Positions 46,452 to 59,215 of a stretch of 64,000 nt of DNA are shown here, one piece after another. The notes beneath the pieces were generated by a model. The model ran no database searches. It had not been told where the DNA came from and was given only the letters and a program-made list of their open reading frames with translations. Source of the stretch: Sipunculus nudus. Its lineage: Eukaryota > Annelida > Sipuncula > Golfingiida > Sipunculidae. Within the stretch, counting starts at the first letter, position 1. Every line of letters begins with the position of its first letter. A program made the position numbers and the translations under genes. The DNA lies in the NCBI GenBank assembly GCA_026874595.1, contig CM049309.1:14066576-14130575 (forward strand), written 5' to 3'.

Positions 46452-47499
46452 AAACTAGAATATCAGCAAAAGCTGACAAAAGCCCTCAGCCAAAAGAACA
46501 GTGTTTAGAGGTGGTAACAGTAACAAGTACTAAATATCTGTTCTCACATGGATGTATATCTGTACATGTCTCAGTTATAAATTTAAAATGGAGAGGTATG
46601 TACCATGATTCATAACAATCCACCAAATGCTTCCTGAAAAATAAGCTTCTAAGTTTTATTCTATTATAAGCTCTGTGACCTTGAAAAGTAGGTCAAGGTC
46701 ATCCATCTTCAAACATGAACGAGATTTTTGTCGATATACATCTTCACCAAAAAAATAAAATTCCTATTGTGAATCCTTTTAGAGATATCCCGCTCACAAG
46801 GCCAAAGTTGAAAAATCCAAGAAAAATTCAATAAAAAATCAGAAATTGCAGGTGGTGCCCCCAAACTTGTGCAGCAGTGACACACCATCAGTCCCTATGA
46901 TCATAGTAAGTATTGTGAAAATCCATCCAATGGTTCCTGAGAAATAAGCTTCTAAATGTTTTTTCTATAATCAGCTCTAAAACATAGAAAAATAGGTAAA
47001 GTTCACCCATCTTCGAACTTGACCGAGATTTTGTCAATATACATCTTCACCGAAAAAATAAAATTCTTACGGTGAATCCTTTTCGAGATATCCCGCTCAC
47101 AAGCCCAAAGTTGAAAAATCCGATAAAAATTCATTAAAAATCAGAAATTGTTTGTGGCGCCACCAAACTTGTATAGCAGGTACAGACTATCAGTCCCAAT
47201 AATCATAGTAAGTTTTATGAAAATCCACCAAATGGTTCCTGAGTAATAAGCATCTAAGTGTTTTTCTATAATCAGCTCTAAAATGTAGAAATATAGGTCA
47301 AGGTCACCCATCTTCGAACTTGACTGAGATTTTGTCGATATACATCTTTACTGAGGAAATAAAATTCTGACGGTGAATCCTTTTCAAGATATCCTGCTCA
47401 CAAGGTAAAAGTTAACGGACGGACGGACAGACGGACGGACGGACGGACAGCTTGGGTGACGACAATAGCCCATCAGCCTAAGGGCTGAGGGCTAAAAAA
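46452..47499 (+). mobile_element. Family C tandem-repeat element, intact copy
   Basis: The 5' part is AAACTAGAATATCAGC, then AAAAGCCCTCAGCC. The 3' part is AGCCCATCAGCCTAAGGGCT and GGCTGAGGGCT plus an A-run, so the 11-bp AGCCCTCAGCC/GGCTGAGGGCT forms a subterminal inverted repeat. The core is one partial and two nearly full ~302-bp units starting 'tcagaaattg..ggtggcgcc' (46839 and 47141), each containing 'ggttcctgag.aataagc' and 'gagatatcccgctcacaag'. A (GGAC)n microsatellite (47414-47450) precedes the 3' end. The architecture is that of pearl/HINE elements. Confidence 0.8.
47414..47450 (+). repeat. (ACGG)n microsatellite near the family C 3' end
   Basis: About nine ACGG/ACAG tetranucleotides directly before 'cttgggtgacgacaatagcc'. 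Families A and B have degenerate ACGG-rich text in the same position. Confidence 0.95.
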
Positions 47500-48226
47500 G
47501 CTACGATGGCTCAGTTGGCTAAGCTATCTTATTTAAAGGCTAAGGGCATGTAAATGACATAAATAAATGAGAATGAAGATGCACACAGGTCACATTTCCT
47601 ATTAATATTCATGAGGAAAGTCAAAGCTGTGAATTAAGTTGATGTACAACACTCAATCACAGGTTTGACTGATTCTGGTTGGCTATTGTCCATAATCTCA
47701 GTTGGCATTAAAAGGGATCCAATGCATGTTTGAGATGATCATAAATACACAATGTTTCCTCATTACACACATTAACTGCAACAACTTGCTCCTGGTTATA
47801 TGATAACAAATAAATGTATTTAATTTGGCAAGTATGTTTGCATCTGTGGCTAATCAAACACATGTACATGGTGCCTTATTCTTGTTTGAGAATCGATGAG
47901 AAGGTGGTTTTGGATAAAATTCAGTTCTGGCCTGAATTGTGGGAAAATGAGATACACAAGCTTAGTGTGCCCCTGCTTACTTGTCAAACCGGACTTCATG
48001 CAATACTAAATTGGCCTTTAAACCTCTAAAGTTGTGAAGCAGAACTTTTTTCTTGTGAAAGCAACCATATATACCTGTATACCCAAGTTGCCTTGAGTCA
48101 TAGTTATGAATAATAAGATATTTTACATATTTAAGTAGTCTTTAAACTGAATAGTGAAAAGGAATCGTATTTTAAATCTTAACTACTACTTAAAACTAGC
48201 TACATTCCACCATTCCACACAGGAAT
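47500..48226. other. No recognised feature
   Basis: Unique DNA. A tRNA A-box-like string at 47507-47525 (see rejected items) is not followed by a B box. Confidence 0.5.
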
Positions 48227-49110
48227 TTAAGAGGTTTTGGACAAGGACGTTCCGGACATGGACATTCCAGACTAGGATGTTTCGGACAGGGTTTTTCCTA
48301 GGGAGGACGTTTCGGACAGATCATTATTGTTACCAGAAAATGACCTTTTGTTATTATCATTTTTAGTGTATCATTGTACCCAATGCACCCATGTGTTCCA
48401 TAAAATTTATAATTAAACTTTCTGAAATATTACAACACCATGACAGAACTTGATTTCAGGGAATGAGCAATAATATTAATAACATTATCACATATTTTAT
48501 ACATTAAATTCATATATAGTTTCAAGGTGTTGAAAATCTGAATGTGCTTATATAAAATTATAAAGGTGGGGATAATGGATATGCATCATTCTATTTTTTA
48601 TATATTATATTAGAATATAATTTTAAGAAGTGGATAATGTATACTGTATATGCGCAATTGTTAAAATAAGTATCCATGAATAACACCATCACAGAATTTA
48701 TCATTTCATAGAATGAGCATTAATATTTGTGCATGATTATTATATTTTTGAAGTTTTCATAGTTTTATTAAACAAAATGCTCTCTTGTCACTGGTACACT
48801 CTATTCTGTTTTCACAGTTTGCTTCCTTACAAACACTGCCTGGAAAAATACTGTATCATTTTGCTTACAAATACCACAAAATAACCCCCAATTAATCCAA
48901 ATGTTTTGGGGCAAATGAATATTATATCATAAACATATGGGTACACTGATACACTAACCATTATAATAACAAAAGGGCATTTTCTGGTAAAAATATTGAT
49001 TTGTCCTTCCTTGCAAAAAGCCTGTCCGAAATGTCCTAGTCCAGAATGTCCTAGTCAATTTTGTCCTAGTCCGAAACATCCGTGTCCAAAATGTCCATCC
49101 ACCTCCACTT
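48227..49110. mobile_element. Foldback-type element with long repetitive inverted ends
   Basis: The left arm 48227-48381 and right arm 48939-49110 are inverted copies. Both contain, outside to inside, several 15-20-bp motifs of the type GGACTAGGACATTTCGGAC, then 'ttaccagaaaatg', 'ccttttgttattat' and 'ttagtgtatca.tgtaccc'. The 557-bp middle is AT-rich with its own imperfect repeat (48440-48490 against 48683-48735, 'atgagcattaatatt'). No coding capacity. Long inverted arms built of short direct repeats are characteristic of foldback transposons. The target duplication is unclear. Confidence 0.8.
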
Positions 49111-52100
49111 ATAATTTTCAAAACACTGTAATACGTGGCAGATGAACTTCTTGTGACCTTTTCCTGGGGTGACCCCTAAGAATTCTGCATCCTCAGCACA
49201 GATTACAACATGATGGGGGTGGAGTTGCAGAAGAAAATCCCAGCCATTAAGTTAATGGGGGACCTGCATCCGCCCATCAGTGGCTCCATTTCATGAGCAT
49301 CTCACTGTCAGGTTTGTTATGAACATCAGAAAGTACAAAAGATGAATTTGTCATTGTGGATAGTCAACCTTGTCTGTTTGAATGACAATCAATTTCTCTT
49401 CATGTTATCTTAATAGCTGCTATAATGGACTCTGAAACCGTACGTGTTGAATTAATGCACTCCAAAAGATGAATTAATATTGATGTCATGTGGCTGGCAT
49501 CTGTGAAAATGCTAGTAAACCTCATTTTCATCCCAGGGCTCTGAGTAGGTTGTCTGGCATACATGTCACATTAAACAGTAGACTGATATATTAAAACATG
49601 TCTAATTTAATTTATGTCCATTCTGTCATGGACCCATTCGGCCATCACCAAAAGTGTTAATGCCTGGCATTCAATATTTAATTACACACAGAGAGATAAT
49701 TGAACTAGCCATCAATTTTATTAATATGCCATTATGGTATATACGTGAATAAACAAACAATACCATCTGCTCCTAAAGCACATTTGAAGAGTCTGTTAAG
49801 ATGCTATTGAAAACCTCCATTATTTAAAACGGGGGTAAAAAATAATTGACATTTTCTCAATATTTTCATCTGAATCATGCAAAATATCACAATGTTTTGC
49901 TTAACTGTTACATTTATACTCCATTCTTGATGAATTTGAAAACATTTGAAAACAAAAAAAAAGATAGAAAACATCTAAACATATAAATATTACTTCCTGA
50001 TTCATGACTTTAAGTATGTCATTTCAGAACATTTATGAAATCAAAATGTGCTGTTCAAGCTACAGAAAACATTATTTGCTGTGCTTAGTGCTTCATTACA
50101 TACTAAAATGAAAGAACTAAATTTTCACAACTTTTATAGTATTTTTTAATCTCAGTGTTCTCCCATGATCTCCAGCTCTGGACTGAGTCTAATGGCTAAA
50201 CCACTGGTCTGCATTTCATTCAAAGGATTAACGGTATTTTACCCCCTCTGACATACGCAGTCTGCCAAGATGACAGAAATATTGCTAACGACACCTGAAC
50301 CCAAAAAGTGGTTTTTTTTTTAAACTCAGCATATTGATATATCTTCATGTATTGAATTTTTGACTGCATAAAAGCATGTCCCACACAGGTTTGCTGTAAT
50401 TGACAGCTAAGTTGTATGAGGAACAGAGAATGACAATGATTGCCCTTAATATGGGATTTACACACTGGTTTCACATTCATAAGTATTCCTTCGTGCTACT
50501 TCCTCACTCGGATCCTACTTTTAAGATTACCACCCCAGTACAAATTCTAAAGCAATATTGTTGCAATAGGATGAATGACCATTACAGTGCAGTTTTCTGG
50601 TTTTATGACTGGTTTTATGGTTCAAGGGAAGTCCAATCAATCCAAAAAATGTCTACTGAGTTGGGTATTTACACCTACTCTAGAATACATCAGATCCTTT
50701 CCCTTTAATGAACAGATCTACATTGGTTGAATATGATTATTGCTTATTATAAAAATAAGCAATCATACATTTTATACAGAATATCACAGGGGACAAGGTT
50801 TATATTAATCCCAAATGTAGTACCAAAGTTCAATTACAGTACCTCAGCCCCCCCCCCCCCCCCCAGTTATAATGAATTAACAGAGTAGTAGAGAATTCAG
50901 AGTTCACTGGACTGCCTTTAGAGATTATATATAACTGACAGGTGTCTGTAATATAGTGTCCATGGGCTGAGGTTCCCTGTAATTTTAACTCTTTATATAT
51001 ATAAAATGTCAGAAATCAGGTATTGAGAACTTGTGTAGGCCTACACATCAGACATATCAATCATATTTTTATGTACTTGTTTGTGTAATTATTCATAAAA
51101 ATTCTGATGTCTAAAATGCATGCATTCATGCATGCAGTCAAATGTAGTTATATTATGAGCATTATAATAAAGCATTTTAATATTAATTATTTAATGAGTG
51201 AATTTTTGATAAACTTAAAAGTATAAGTTCAGACATAACTTTGTCTTTTTAGTTTGCAGGGATTTGATCATTACCATTGGTGGTCAGCTTTTTGTATGGA
51301 AGGGTTTTTCAAATTCGCAAAATTTATGAAAGGGAAATCATCACAAAAAACAAAACCTGCAACAAGAATTTCTGCTCATTTGATGTTCCAAGGGTGATTC
51401 TCAAATAGTAAAGATTTTACAAGCAAGTTAAATAATCCATACGATGAAGAATATATTTTTTCCAAATTTACCATATGGTTAATTCATGAAAAACTGAAGC
51501 CCCGTGAAAATCTGAAAAAGTATAACTCGTGAAATTTTAAGCCATCCACACTATTGACTGGATAATACTCTTGCTGCTGAAGTGGAAGATGAGGGAGGCT
51601 GGAGTAAATAATAAAGGCCACAGAATCCGAGCAAAGTCCTAGGCATTGTCCACTAGCTCCAAGATTTCAACAAAAAGAAAGCATGGGATGGCTTTGATAA
51701 AGTGCTAGTCACAATATGTTGTGATAAGAATACAAGGGAGCCATATGTCACTGTGTGAAGCAGGTGCCGCAAGGACACGGCTGACAATGATACTGAGAAG
51801 ATTCTCTGCAAGCAGGCCCCTTGACTAGTCAACAATCTCCTGCAGGTTAGGCTTGCATGTCCTCCCTGAGAGAGGGTGCTGTTATTTCTAGTGATAACGA
51901 GAATCTCTGCATGTGGCTTTACAAGCCCAGAAGCTTGACACATGGTGTGACTCAGTTCATCAAATGGAACTTTCTGTCAATCTTTCATAACCCACAGGAA
52001 CAATCGCACATCAGGCTTTTTGTGAACTCATTAACTTACGTTCCTTGGGTCATGCTATTTGTCTTACAGAATAACCGGTAGGCACTGAACTTGCAAGCCA

Positions 52101-55100
52101 TGGACACCAGTCGCAGTGTTCCATGGAAGCCCCATGTTTTCCAAACTTAAGAGGTCTTAAACAGGCTACAGGCTTATAACTCTCAGTCGTAGATGTTTAT
52201 AGGTGTGTATATCAATATAACAGCTTCCCTGCAATGGTAGGGGTCCCTTGGGCTATCGTTAGGCATAATTGCAACTTGAACCTAAGAGGCACACATTTGC
52301 GGCCTCCTCTAATTGTACAATTCTAGGTAATCTGACAAAACAGAAGCAGTTTTAGGTGCCTGGCCCTGTTGTTAATGCAGGAATGAAGCTCTGACAAGGA
52401 TTCCATGGAGCCAAAGAAATAGTGCATTAAATGTTGGAGGTAATCTGGATGAAAATCATGTTCTTTCATTCAAAAGCTTTTCTTTTATTGTTACAGATGG
52501 CTATTTCTTAGTTTGGTGTTGAGGCCCAGAGCCATTTTGTTAGATTGTTAGAAAGGTTTAACGAGTGAATGGAGCTGGTGAACTGTACATGACACATGCT
52601 TGTCCTTGCACTTTATACAAAGTGCACACTGCTATTAAATCAGTCTGGTAATTATACAGAAGTCATAAAATGTAGTTCAGATTTGGAGTTTATCTGTTAT
52701 TTGGTTTCAAACATTAATATTTCCTTTGGATGGTATAAATAGTATTCATATGTAAGCATGAGTTCTCTCAATTTTTTAGGCAGCAAGTTGTATGTACAAT
52801 TTGACTTCTTAAAATATATTGTTCCATATCTTGATGTGCTCATAAATTATCCCAAGTATGTTATATGGGTAAATTTAATATAATATTCATTTTATCTTAA
52901 ATTATGATATCAAGATATATGGTGATATTATAATTAAACATTATTTGAAAAACATCCCATTAATATGCCACAAGCAATCATGGAACAACCTTTTTAAAAA
53001 GAAGATGACATGGAGAAATGGCTTTGCATTGGTCGAGGTGGAGGTCTGTGCTTTCTGAGCACTTTCTAGTTTATGTGATAATTTAAAACAGTGCGTGCTT
53101 GGATCCACATAACTAACAAGGGTTGGAATTTTCTCTTGTCTTTTGCAAGCTGTTGTTCCTCTGATAAATTAGACCTTTAATCTTATAATGTAATAAAAGA
53201 AAGAGGCACCAAGGAATTAGGCAATCAATCATCTCATCTAATGTCAAAACAACTGAACCATAGCTTGGTCTATAAACCAAGGGAAATATAATAACAATGG
53301 CTTGAAGCCATGCATGATTTCATTCAATAAAATTATGTAATTCAGCTAAGACTGATGTATAAAGCTAATACACCTATCTTTATAGCAATAACTACTGAAA
53401 CTTAGGAGGAATGTTGGTGATAAATGTTGATTTACTGTTCTTGATAACTAGAAATAGAAACAATAACTAGACATTCTGGAACCTGAAATAACAGCATTAG
53501 AATCTGTGGACAGTTTATTGCCTGTTTACACCTTCCTATGAAAATGCTAAGACTTTGAATGGTGACTGGGTACAATGGTTTGAAAGTTTACTCAGTTATG
53601 TCAGTTCTAAGTCTCAAAATCCTGAAGATAAGGAAAAAAATGGTAAAACTGGAAAATGTTTGTTCAAAAATTTAAGACAAACTGGAAATTGTTGTTTAAC
53701 AGTAATAGACATTCTGACTGAAGAGGTGCTGAAAAAGATGTTTTATCCACTTAAAGCTCACAGAATTAAGGTCATAGCAACCTAATATCAATACAACAAT
53801 GAGATTTCACCAAAACCTGCCTGGATATACAGAAGAGCTTTCAAGGTATAATATGTTTGTTATCTGTGCACAGCTAATGGCAGGACAAACAGAAGGACAA
53901 CAAAGTCCCAGATCTTAAGATCAGCCGGACTGGTATTAAATTGGACTAAAATATCATAAAATGCTAGTCCCTACTGACCAATTACTGAGCATCCAGCTGT
54001 CATGGCAGCTGAACCAACTGGCTGAGTGCAGAAATGCTAAATTTAGGAGCAAAAAAAATCTATGCAAGTATCATTATAATATACCTTTGAAACCTTTAAA
54101 ATGTGGAAAAATAAAACCAGTTCAAAACATTTTAGTGCGTATACACAGTCATAATTTTAAACAAGATTGTAATTGATATCTGACAGCCCAGCCAGTTGGC
54201 AAGCAGCACCAAAAGAAAAAGCTACACTTGAGTAACATTCATTTTTTTTTTACTTAGGCCAAAATGATTTTGGAGCAGTACGTCGCTCAGTTAAGTGAAA
54301 GAATTTTTAGTTTAACTTGTTAGAAAATGAACAGAAATCAACTCCTAATTTGGTTCATAACATTCTGTTCCAACCATGTGGAGAATGGCCAGAAATTAGT
54401 AAAGCAGGTTTTACCTTTATAAGCAGTGATAAATTATGGTACATTTTTTTAACCTTGAGCATCTTACTGGACACAAAATATGTTTAGGTAATTGATGCTT
54501 CAGATAAACATCACTAAAAAGTACTCATGTAAAAAATTAAATCTTCTAATTTCAAAATTGGAAAAAAAAAATATTTAAGAAAATCAACATGTTTATGAAC
54601 AAATCCTGTGGTACACTGATGTTACATATATGGTAATAATACAGTAATTTTAAACACAGAGCCCTGCAGGGTGGCTGCTTTCATTATATGAACTGATTGA
54701 ACTAATTGCCATCTCCCTGTCATAACATAAACCATCACATATTGTCTCACACTGCACATAATATGGTAAAAAAGATACAGATCATGGTTAAAACAATTTC
54801 AATTGTTGAGAAATATTATGAAAGAGAGAGAATAACAAATGCTGTGAGGCAGCCATCGTCATTGCAATCAGGCACTGGATCTTTCTTCCTCAGGGTTCCA
54901 TAATTTGCTTTTGATAAACATCAATTCTCGTTATTGGTCCCCATTTCTTTAGGTGCCAGGTAATCAGCCTCTTTTTCTTGTTCCTCCATCTAATTTGTCA
55001 CATGACTCCATTAGAATTCTCCGTCTTTAATTTCAAGCAGCAAAACTGTTAAACATTTCAATTTCCTGGAACAGAATCATTCTCTGCCCTGAACACAAAT

Positions 55101-57105
55101 CCTCCAATGTTGCTTTGGTAACATTTTCCTTCTTTGTGCTAATTTCTATTTCTTTAGTGTCATCTGAAGACCTACATTAAGAATGCCTAATTTCTCTTTT
55201 TTCAGCAGCTTTCATGTATAGGATTTTAATTAATCACTGCTTTCATGCATTCCATGCAAGCTGTTTTTAATTACAGCTTTCCCTTCATGGCTTACACATA
55301 TGCTAATAGCTCAACATGGGTTTCTGTAAGACCTCCTATATATACATATATGCCCATTAATATGTCAGGCATATATATCACATCAAAATATGACAAATAA
55401 ATGATCAAGTTCAATATCTTCAGGAAAACTGGAGCTTGATTAATGCAGGTGGACTTACTGGGTTAATTGCCATTGTCAAACAATACAAATAGCTAGCATA
55501 AATGGCATCTACTGGTATTTTCTAGATGACTGACTATTGCTTTATGTCTATAACAAATGACCATAAAAAATATGAAAACATATTGCATTACTAACTTCTA
55601 AATAAGATATTCCCATTATAAATGCTTGGACTGTAACCCCAGCTGCATACTTATTGACAGCCAAACATATTTACTGGATAAGACCAGTTGTTTTAGAAAG
55701 CCTTTTTGCAGCTCCTGCAATTACAGTTGACATTCTCTTTCCTCAATCATGCAAGTGCCAGCATAGATTAATGAAGTTGTCTCATTTTATCCATTAACAT
55801 CTTGGATTATTAATCACAACTCAGGTGTGGTCTTATTTATTACAAAGCAGTGATTTTACACAACATAATTACCATGGTAACATAAATGCTGAAGCAGTAA
55901 AAGATCACTGCATTGATTGTAAATTTTTGACCTGTACAAAATAATTAAAGGGGCCCCATCTGGATCAAACAGTACACAGGCTGCTTGTTTTGTTTATATC
56001 AAAGTGCTTATAATATGTAGGGGCCACCAAAATAATCAAAACCAATTTAACAAGGGCATCTGGCGGCAAGTCAGATTAGTCAAAGCTTTGCAAGTGGCTT
56101 TTTTTAACAAGTAACCTTTGTACCTCCGCATAAATGCAACCTACCACCTTAGGTTACATGTTTTTCCTGTTTGTCAACATTGCTGTGTTTACAAACATGT
56201 TGTTGATAAACAAGTTCATACATCCTTCACAGAGGCCTTATAAGAACTTTTCATAAATAGAATTACCCTAATAGATCATTAATATATATACAGAGGAAGC
56301 CAGAAATCACAAAAGGGTAGGTGAATTGGCACCCTTTAACTTTGCTTGAGTGACAATAATTATGTGATATTTAAATCTATGGTCAAGTTATGTATTAGAA
56401 TTAATATAAACTGTTACTGTGTATCAGATAATAGTGTCCAGATTTGCTGTAACAGCCAGTAGATACTATTTTATTATGTAGTTTTCTTGTAAATTTTAGC
56501 ATGATTTGCTTCTGATAGGTTGATCTTTCTGTTTTTATCTCCTGATATCACTTAACCACACCATTCACAGTATTAAACAATCTTTATTTTAGTAAGACAT
56601 TGCAAGATATTCTATATTTCTTTAATAAATCTGCATGATTAATAGGGGTAATAAAACCTTATTTCAAGAGTTAAATGACCCTCACTAGCTGGCTACATAT
56701 TATGGATCCAAAAGTCACCCTTATTGATCTATATCAGTGATGTAATCAAACATGGTCAGTCTGAGGCTTAAATCTGACAGATTTTAGGCTGAGACCAAGG
56801 TTGCAACAAAGGGATCCAAGACTGATTCCTGAAATTATATATTTATACCCAGTTGTCAACTGCTCCATGCTAAAGTCAAACTTCCCACAGACCTTTCAAA
56901 AGCAGGTGATACCAGCAGGTACCAGACCAACAGACCAACCAACAAGCAGTAGGGAAATATTTCTTGTTGACAAATGAAAAAAGGAAAGAAAGTGCTTTAT
57001 TTGGAACAGATAATTTATAGAATATTTTCTCAGTATTGAGGGCAAGGAAAGAATGGAGACTAGCACTTTTTTGGTTTCAGATTGAGGCCAGGGCCAAGGC
57101 ATAAA
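49111..57105. other. 8 kb of unique DNA without a recognised gene
   Basis: AT-rich, with a C17 tract (50848-50864). Blocks at 49430-49780, 51560-52330, 54690-55300 and 55680-56280 have homeodomain- or octamer-like motifs (TTAATTA, ATTAAT, TGATTGAC-type) and few homopolymer runs. That is the texture of conserved non-coding DNA. I looked for upstream CEP78 exons and found none. Confidence 0.35.
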
Positions 57106-58511
57106 AAACTAGAATAACAGCAGAAGCTGACAAAAGCCCTCAGCCAAAAGAACAGTGTTTATAGGTGGTAACAGTAACAAGTAGAAAATATTTGTTCTCT
57201 CATGGATATATATCTGTACATGTCTCAGTTATAAATTTAATCTGGAGAGGGTTGTACCATGTTTCAATACAATTAATCCACCAAATGCTTTTAGAAGATA
57301 TCCTTCTCACAAGGCCAAAGTTAAAAAATCCAATAAAAAATCATTAAAAATCAGGAATTGTAGGTGGCATCCCCAAACTTGTGCAGCAGGTACAGACCAT
57401 CAGTCCCAATGATCATAGTAAGTTTTGTGAAAATCCCCCAATGGTTCCTGAGAATTAAGCTTCTAAGTGTTTTTCTATAATCAGCTCTAAAACATAGAAA
57501 AATAAGACAGGGTCACCCATCTTCGAACTTGACCGAGATATTGTCGATATACATCTTCATCGAAGAAATAAAATTCCTACAGTGAATCCTTTTTAGAGAT
57601 ATTGCACTCACAAGGCCAAAGTTGAAAAATCCATTAAAAATTCATTAACAAGTGGCCCATGGGCCATGGCGCTCAGCTAATTTTGGCTGGGTGCTCATGT
57701 TTTTTTATTAATGTTTTATATTGTCTGTGAGAATAGCCTATGGCTAAAGTTACAGTGTTGAAAAAATGGACAGAAAATAAAAATTTCAGGATTCATAGGA
57801 GACCTGCCCAGGACCCCCCATGATTTCACAATAGAGGGTTCCAAGGAAAATAGATACAATATGTGCCCTGTCTGTCTGGGTGCTCAAAATCATGTTTCTG
57901 GTCCATAGCCAGCAGAATATAGGTCACCATGATCCAATTTCAGGTTTCCAAGGAGAATTGCCAAGGATTTCCCTAAATGTCATGTTGGAAGAGTCTAGGG
58001 CCAATGGATACAATTTGTGCCTTGTCTGTCTGGGTGCACAAAACCATTTTTCAGCCCAAAGGTCACACAATATAGATCACCATGACCTAATTTCTGGTTT
58101 CCAAGGACACTTGACTAGGACCTCCCTGAATTTTATGTTAAAAGATTCTAGGCCTAATAGATACAATTTGTGCCCTGTCTGATTGCCTGGGGGGCTTATA
58201 TGACATTTTTTCTGATAGGTGGCAAAATATAGGCTATGGTGACCTAATTTCAGTTTTCCAAGGACACTGGCCAAGGATGTCTCGGAATGATACATTAGAA
58301 GATTATAGGCCTAACAAATTAAATTTGTGCCCTGCCTGACTTTCTGTGTGCTCAAAATCCTGTTTTCAGCCTGTAGGTCACAGAATTTTGGTCATAGTTA
58401 CCTAATTTCAGGTTTCTAAGGGCAATTTGCCTAGGACCTCCCTAAATGTCACGTTGGAGGATTCTAGGCCTTATTGATTCAATTTGTGCCCCACTGACTG
58501 TCTGGTGCTCA

Positions 58512-58549
58512 GGGAGAGGTACCGGGATCGATACCCGGATTCTCCACAA
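58512..58549 (-). promoter_or_regulatory. tRNA-Ala-like primer-binding site
   Basis: On the minus strand TGGAGAATCCGGGTATCG is complementary to the 3' end of a tRNA. On the plus strand the match continues as GAGAGGTACCGGGATCGATA then CCCGGATTCTCCA, which reads like the T-arm plus acceptor half of a bivalve-type tRNA-Ala. That is about 35 nt, twice the usual 18-nt primer site. The base following is CAA where CCA is expected. Confidence 0.5.
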
Positions 58550-59215
58550 TAATGATACAATGTGGGGTTTGGGATGTCCCCACACTGTATCACAAGCAGT
58601 TGCTGATGCGCGTGGCAGACAATGTTCCAAGACCAGTTTGATGACAGAAGTCTTTATTCAATAGCGAGCTGTCTGGGACAGTCTCTCTCCCTGAGAGAGC
58701 CGCCCTTCCTCCCTCAAAGCGCGCACTACAGATAGTTTTGTTACAGAGCTTTCACGTGACACAAGAGACATACATATCCATATTTCTGCATTTCGTCATA
58801 AAAGCTTAACCTGATTGGTTGACTCAAAGTAGGCCACAATTACATCAGAGTTGTAAGTGTTCTTCCTAACTTTCGTGAGATCTGATTGGACAAAGGTTCT
58901 ATGGAAAATCCCAAGTCTGACCTGACATACATCCAGTTATAGACTGACCTGCAGTGCTATTTCCAAACTCGTATAAACATAATCTGCCTGCCTCATCATA
59001 GAAACCAATTTAGAGCTAATTTTTGAGAGTACATTTAGGCTCTACAAACATACTGAATTACCATTAGATACATGGTCGTCTGATGAACCATTAATAATTC
59101 TTTGGCTCTGTCTGAATATCAGTCCTCATCAATCTCTAACACTGATCTTAGTGTTTGTCACTCTGTGAATTTTAAGTTTTAGTTTGATTACCAATATTTA
59201 AATTTACCACTTCAT
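58512..59215 (-). mobile_element. LTR-retrotransposon LTR with primer-binding site, minus strand
   Basis: It interrupts the B array between 'gtgctca' and 'attcatgttttt'. On the minus strand it begins near TGTTAGAGATTGATGAGG (59141) and contains AATAAAGACTTC as a polyadenylation signal (58657-58646). A hairpin (GATACA.TGTGGGG against CCCCACA.TGTATC, 58553-58592) follows. It ends near GTATCA, just before a primer-binding-like sequence. No internal coding region follows, so it is a solo LTR with primer site or a miniature element. Exact ends and target duplication are uncertain. Confidence 0.55.

Noticed and set aside
47505-47545. tRNA-like A box (TGGCTCAGTTGGCTAAGC)
   Set aside because: No B box or acceptor pairing follows within tRNA distance. 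At best it is a fragment.
48154-48366. Open frame with a TRTFRTWTFQTRMFRT rhythm
   Set aside because: The periodicity is produced by the short repeats in the foldback arm.
52034-52145. Possible minus-strand exon ending in a good gtaagt donor
   Set aside because: The upstream frame hits a stop without a convincing acceptor, and the peptide has no LRR character expected of the missing CEP78 exons.
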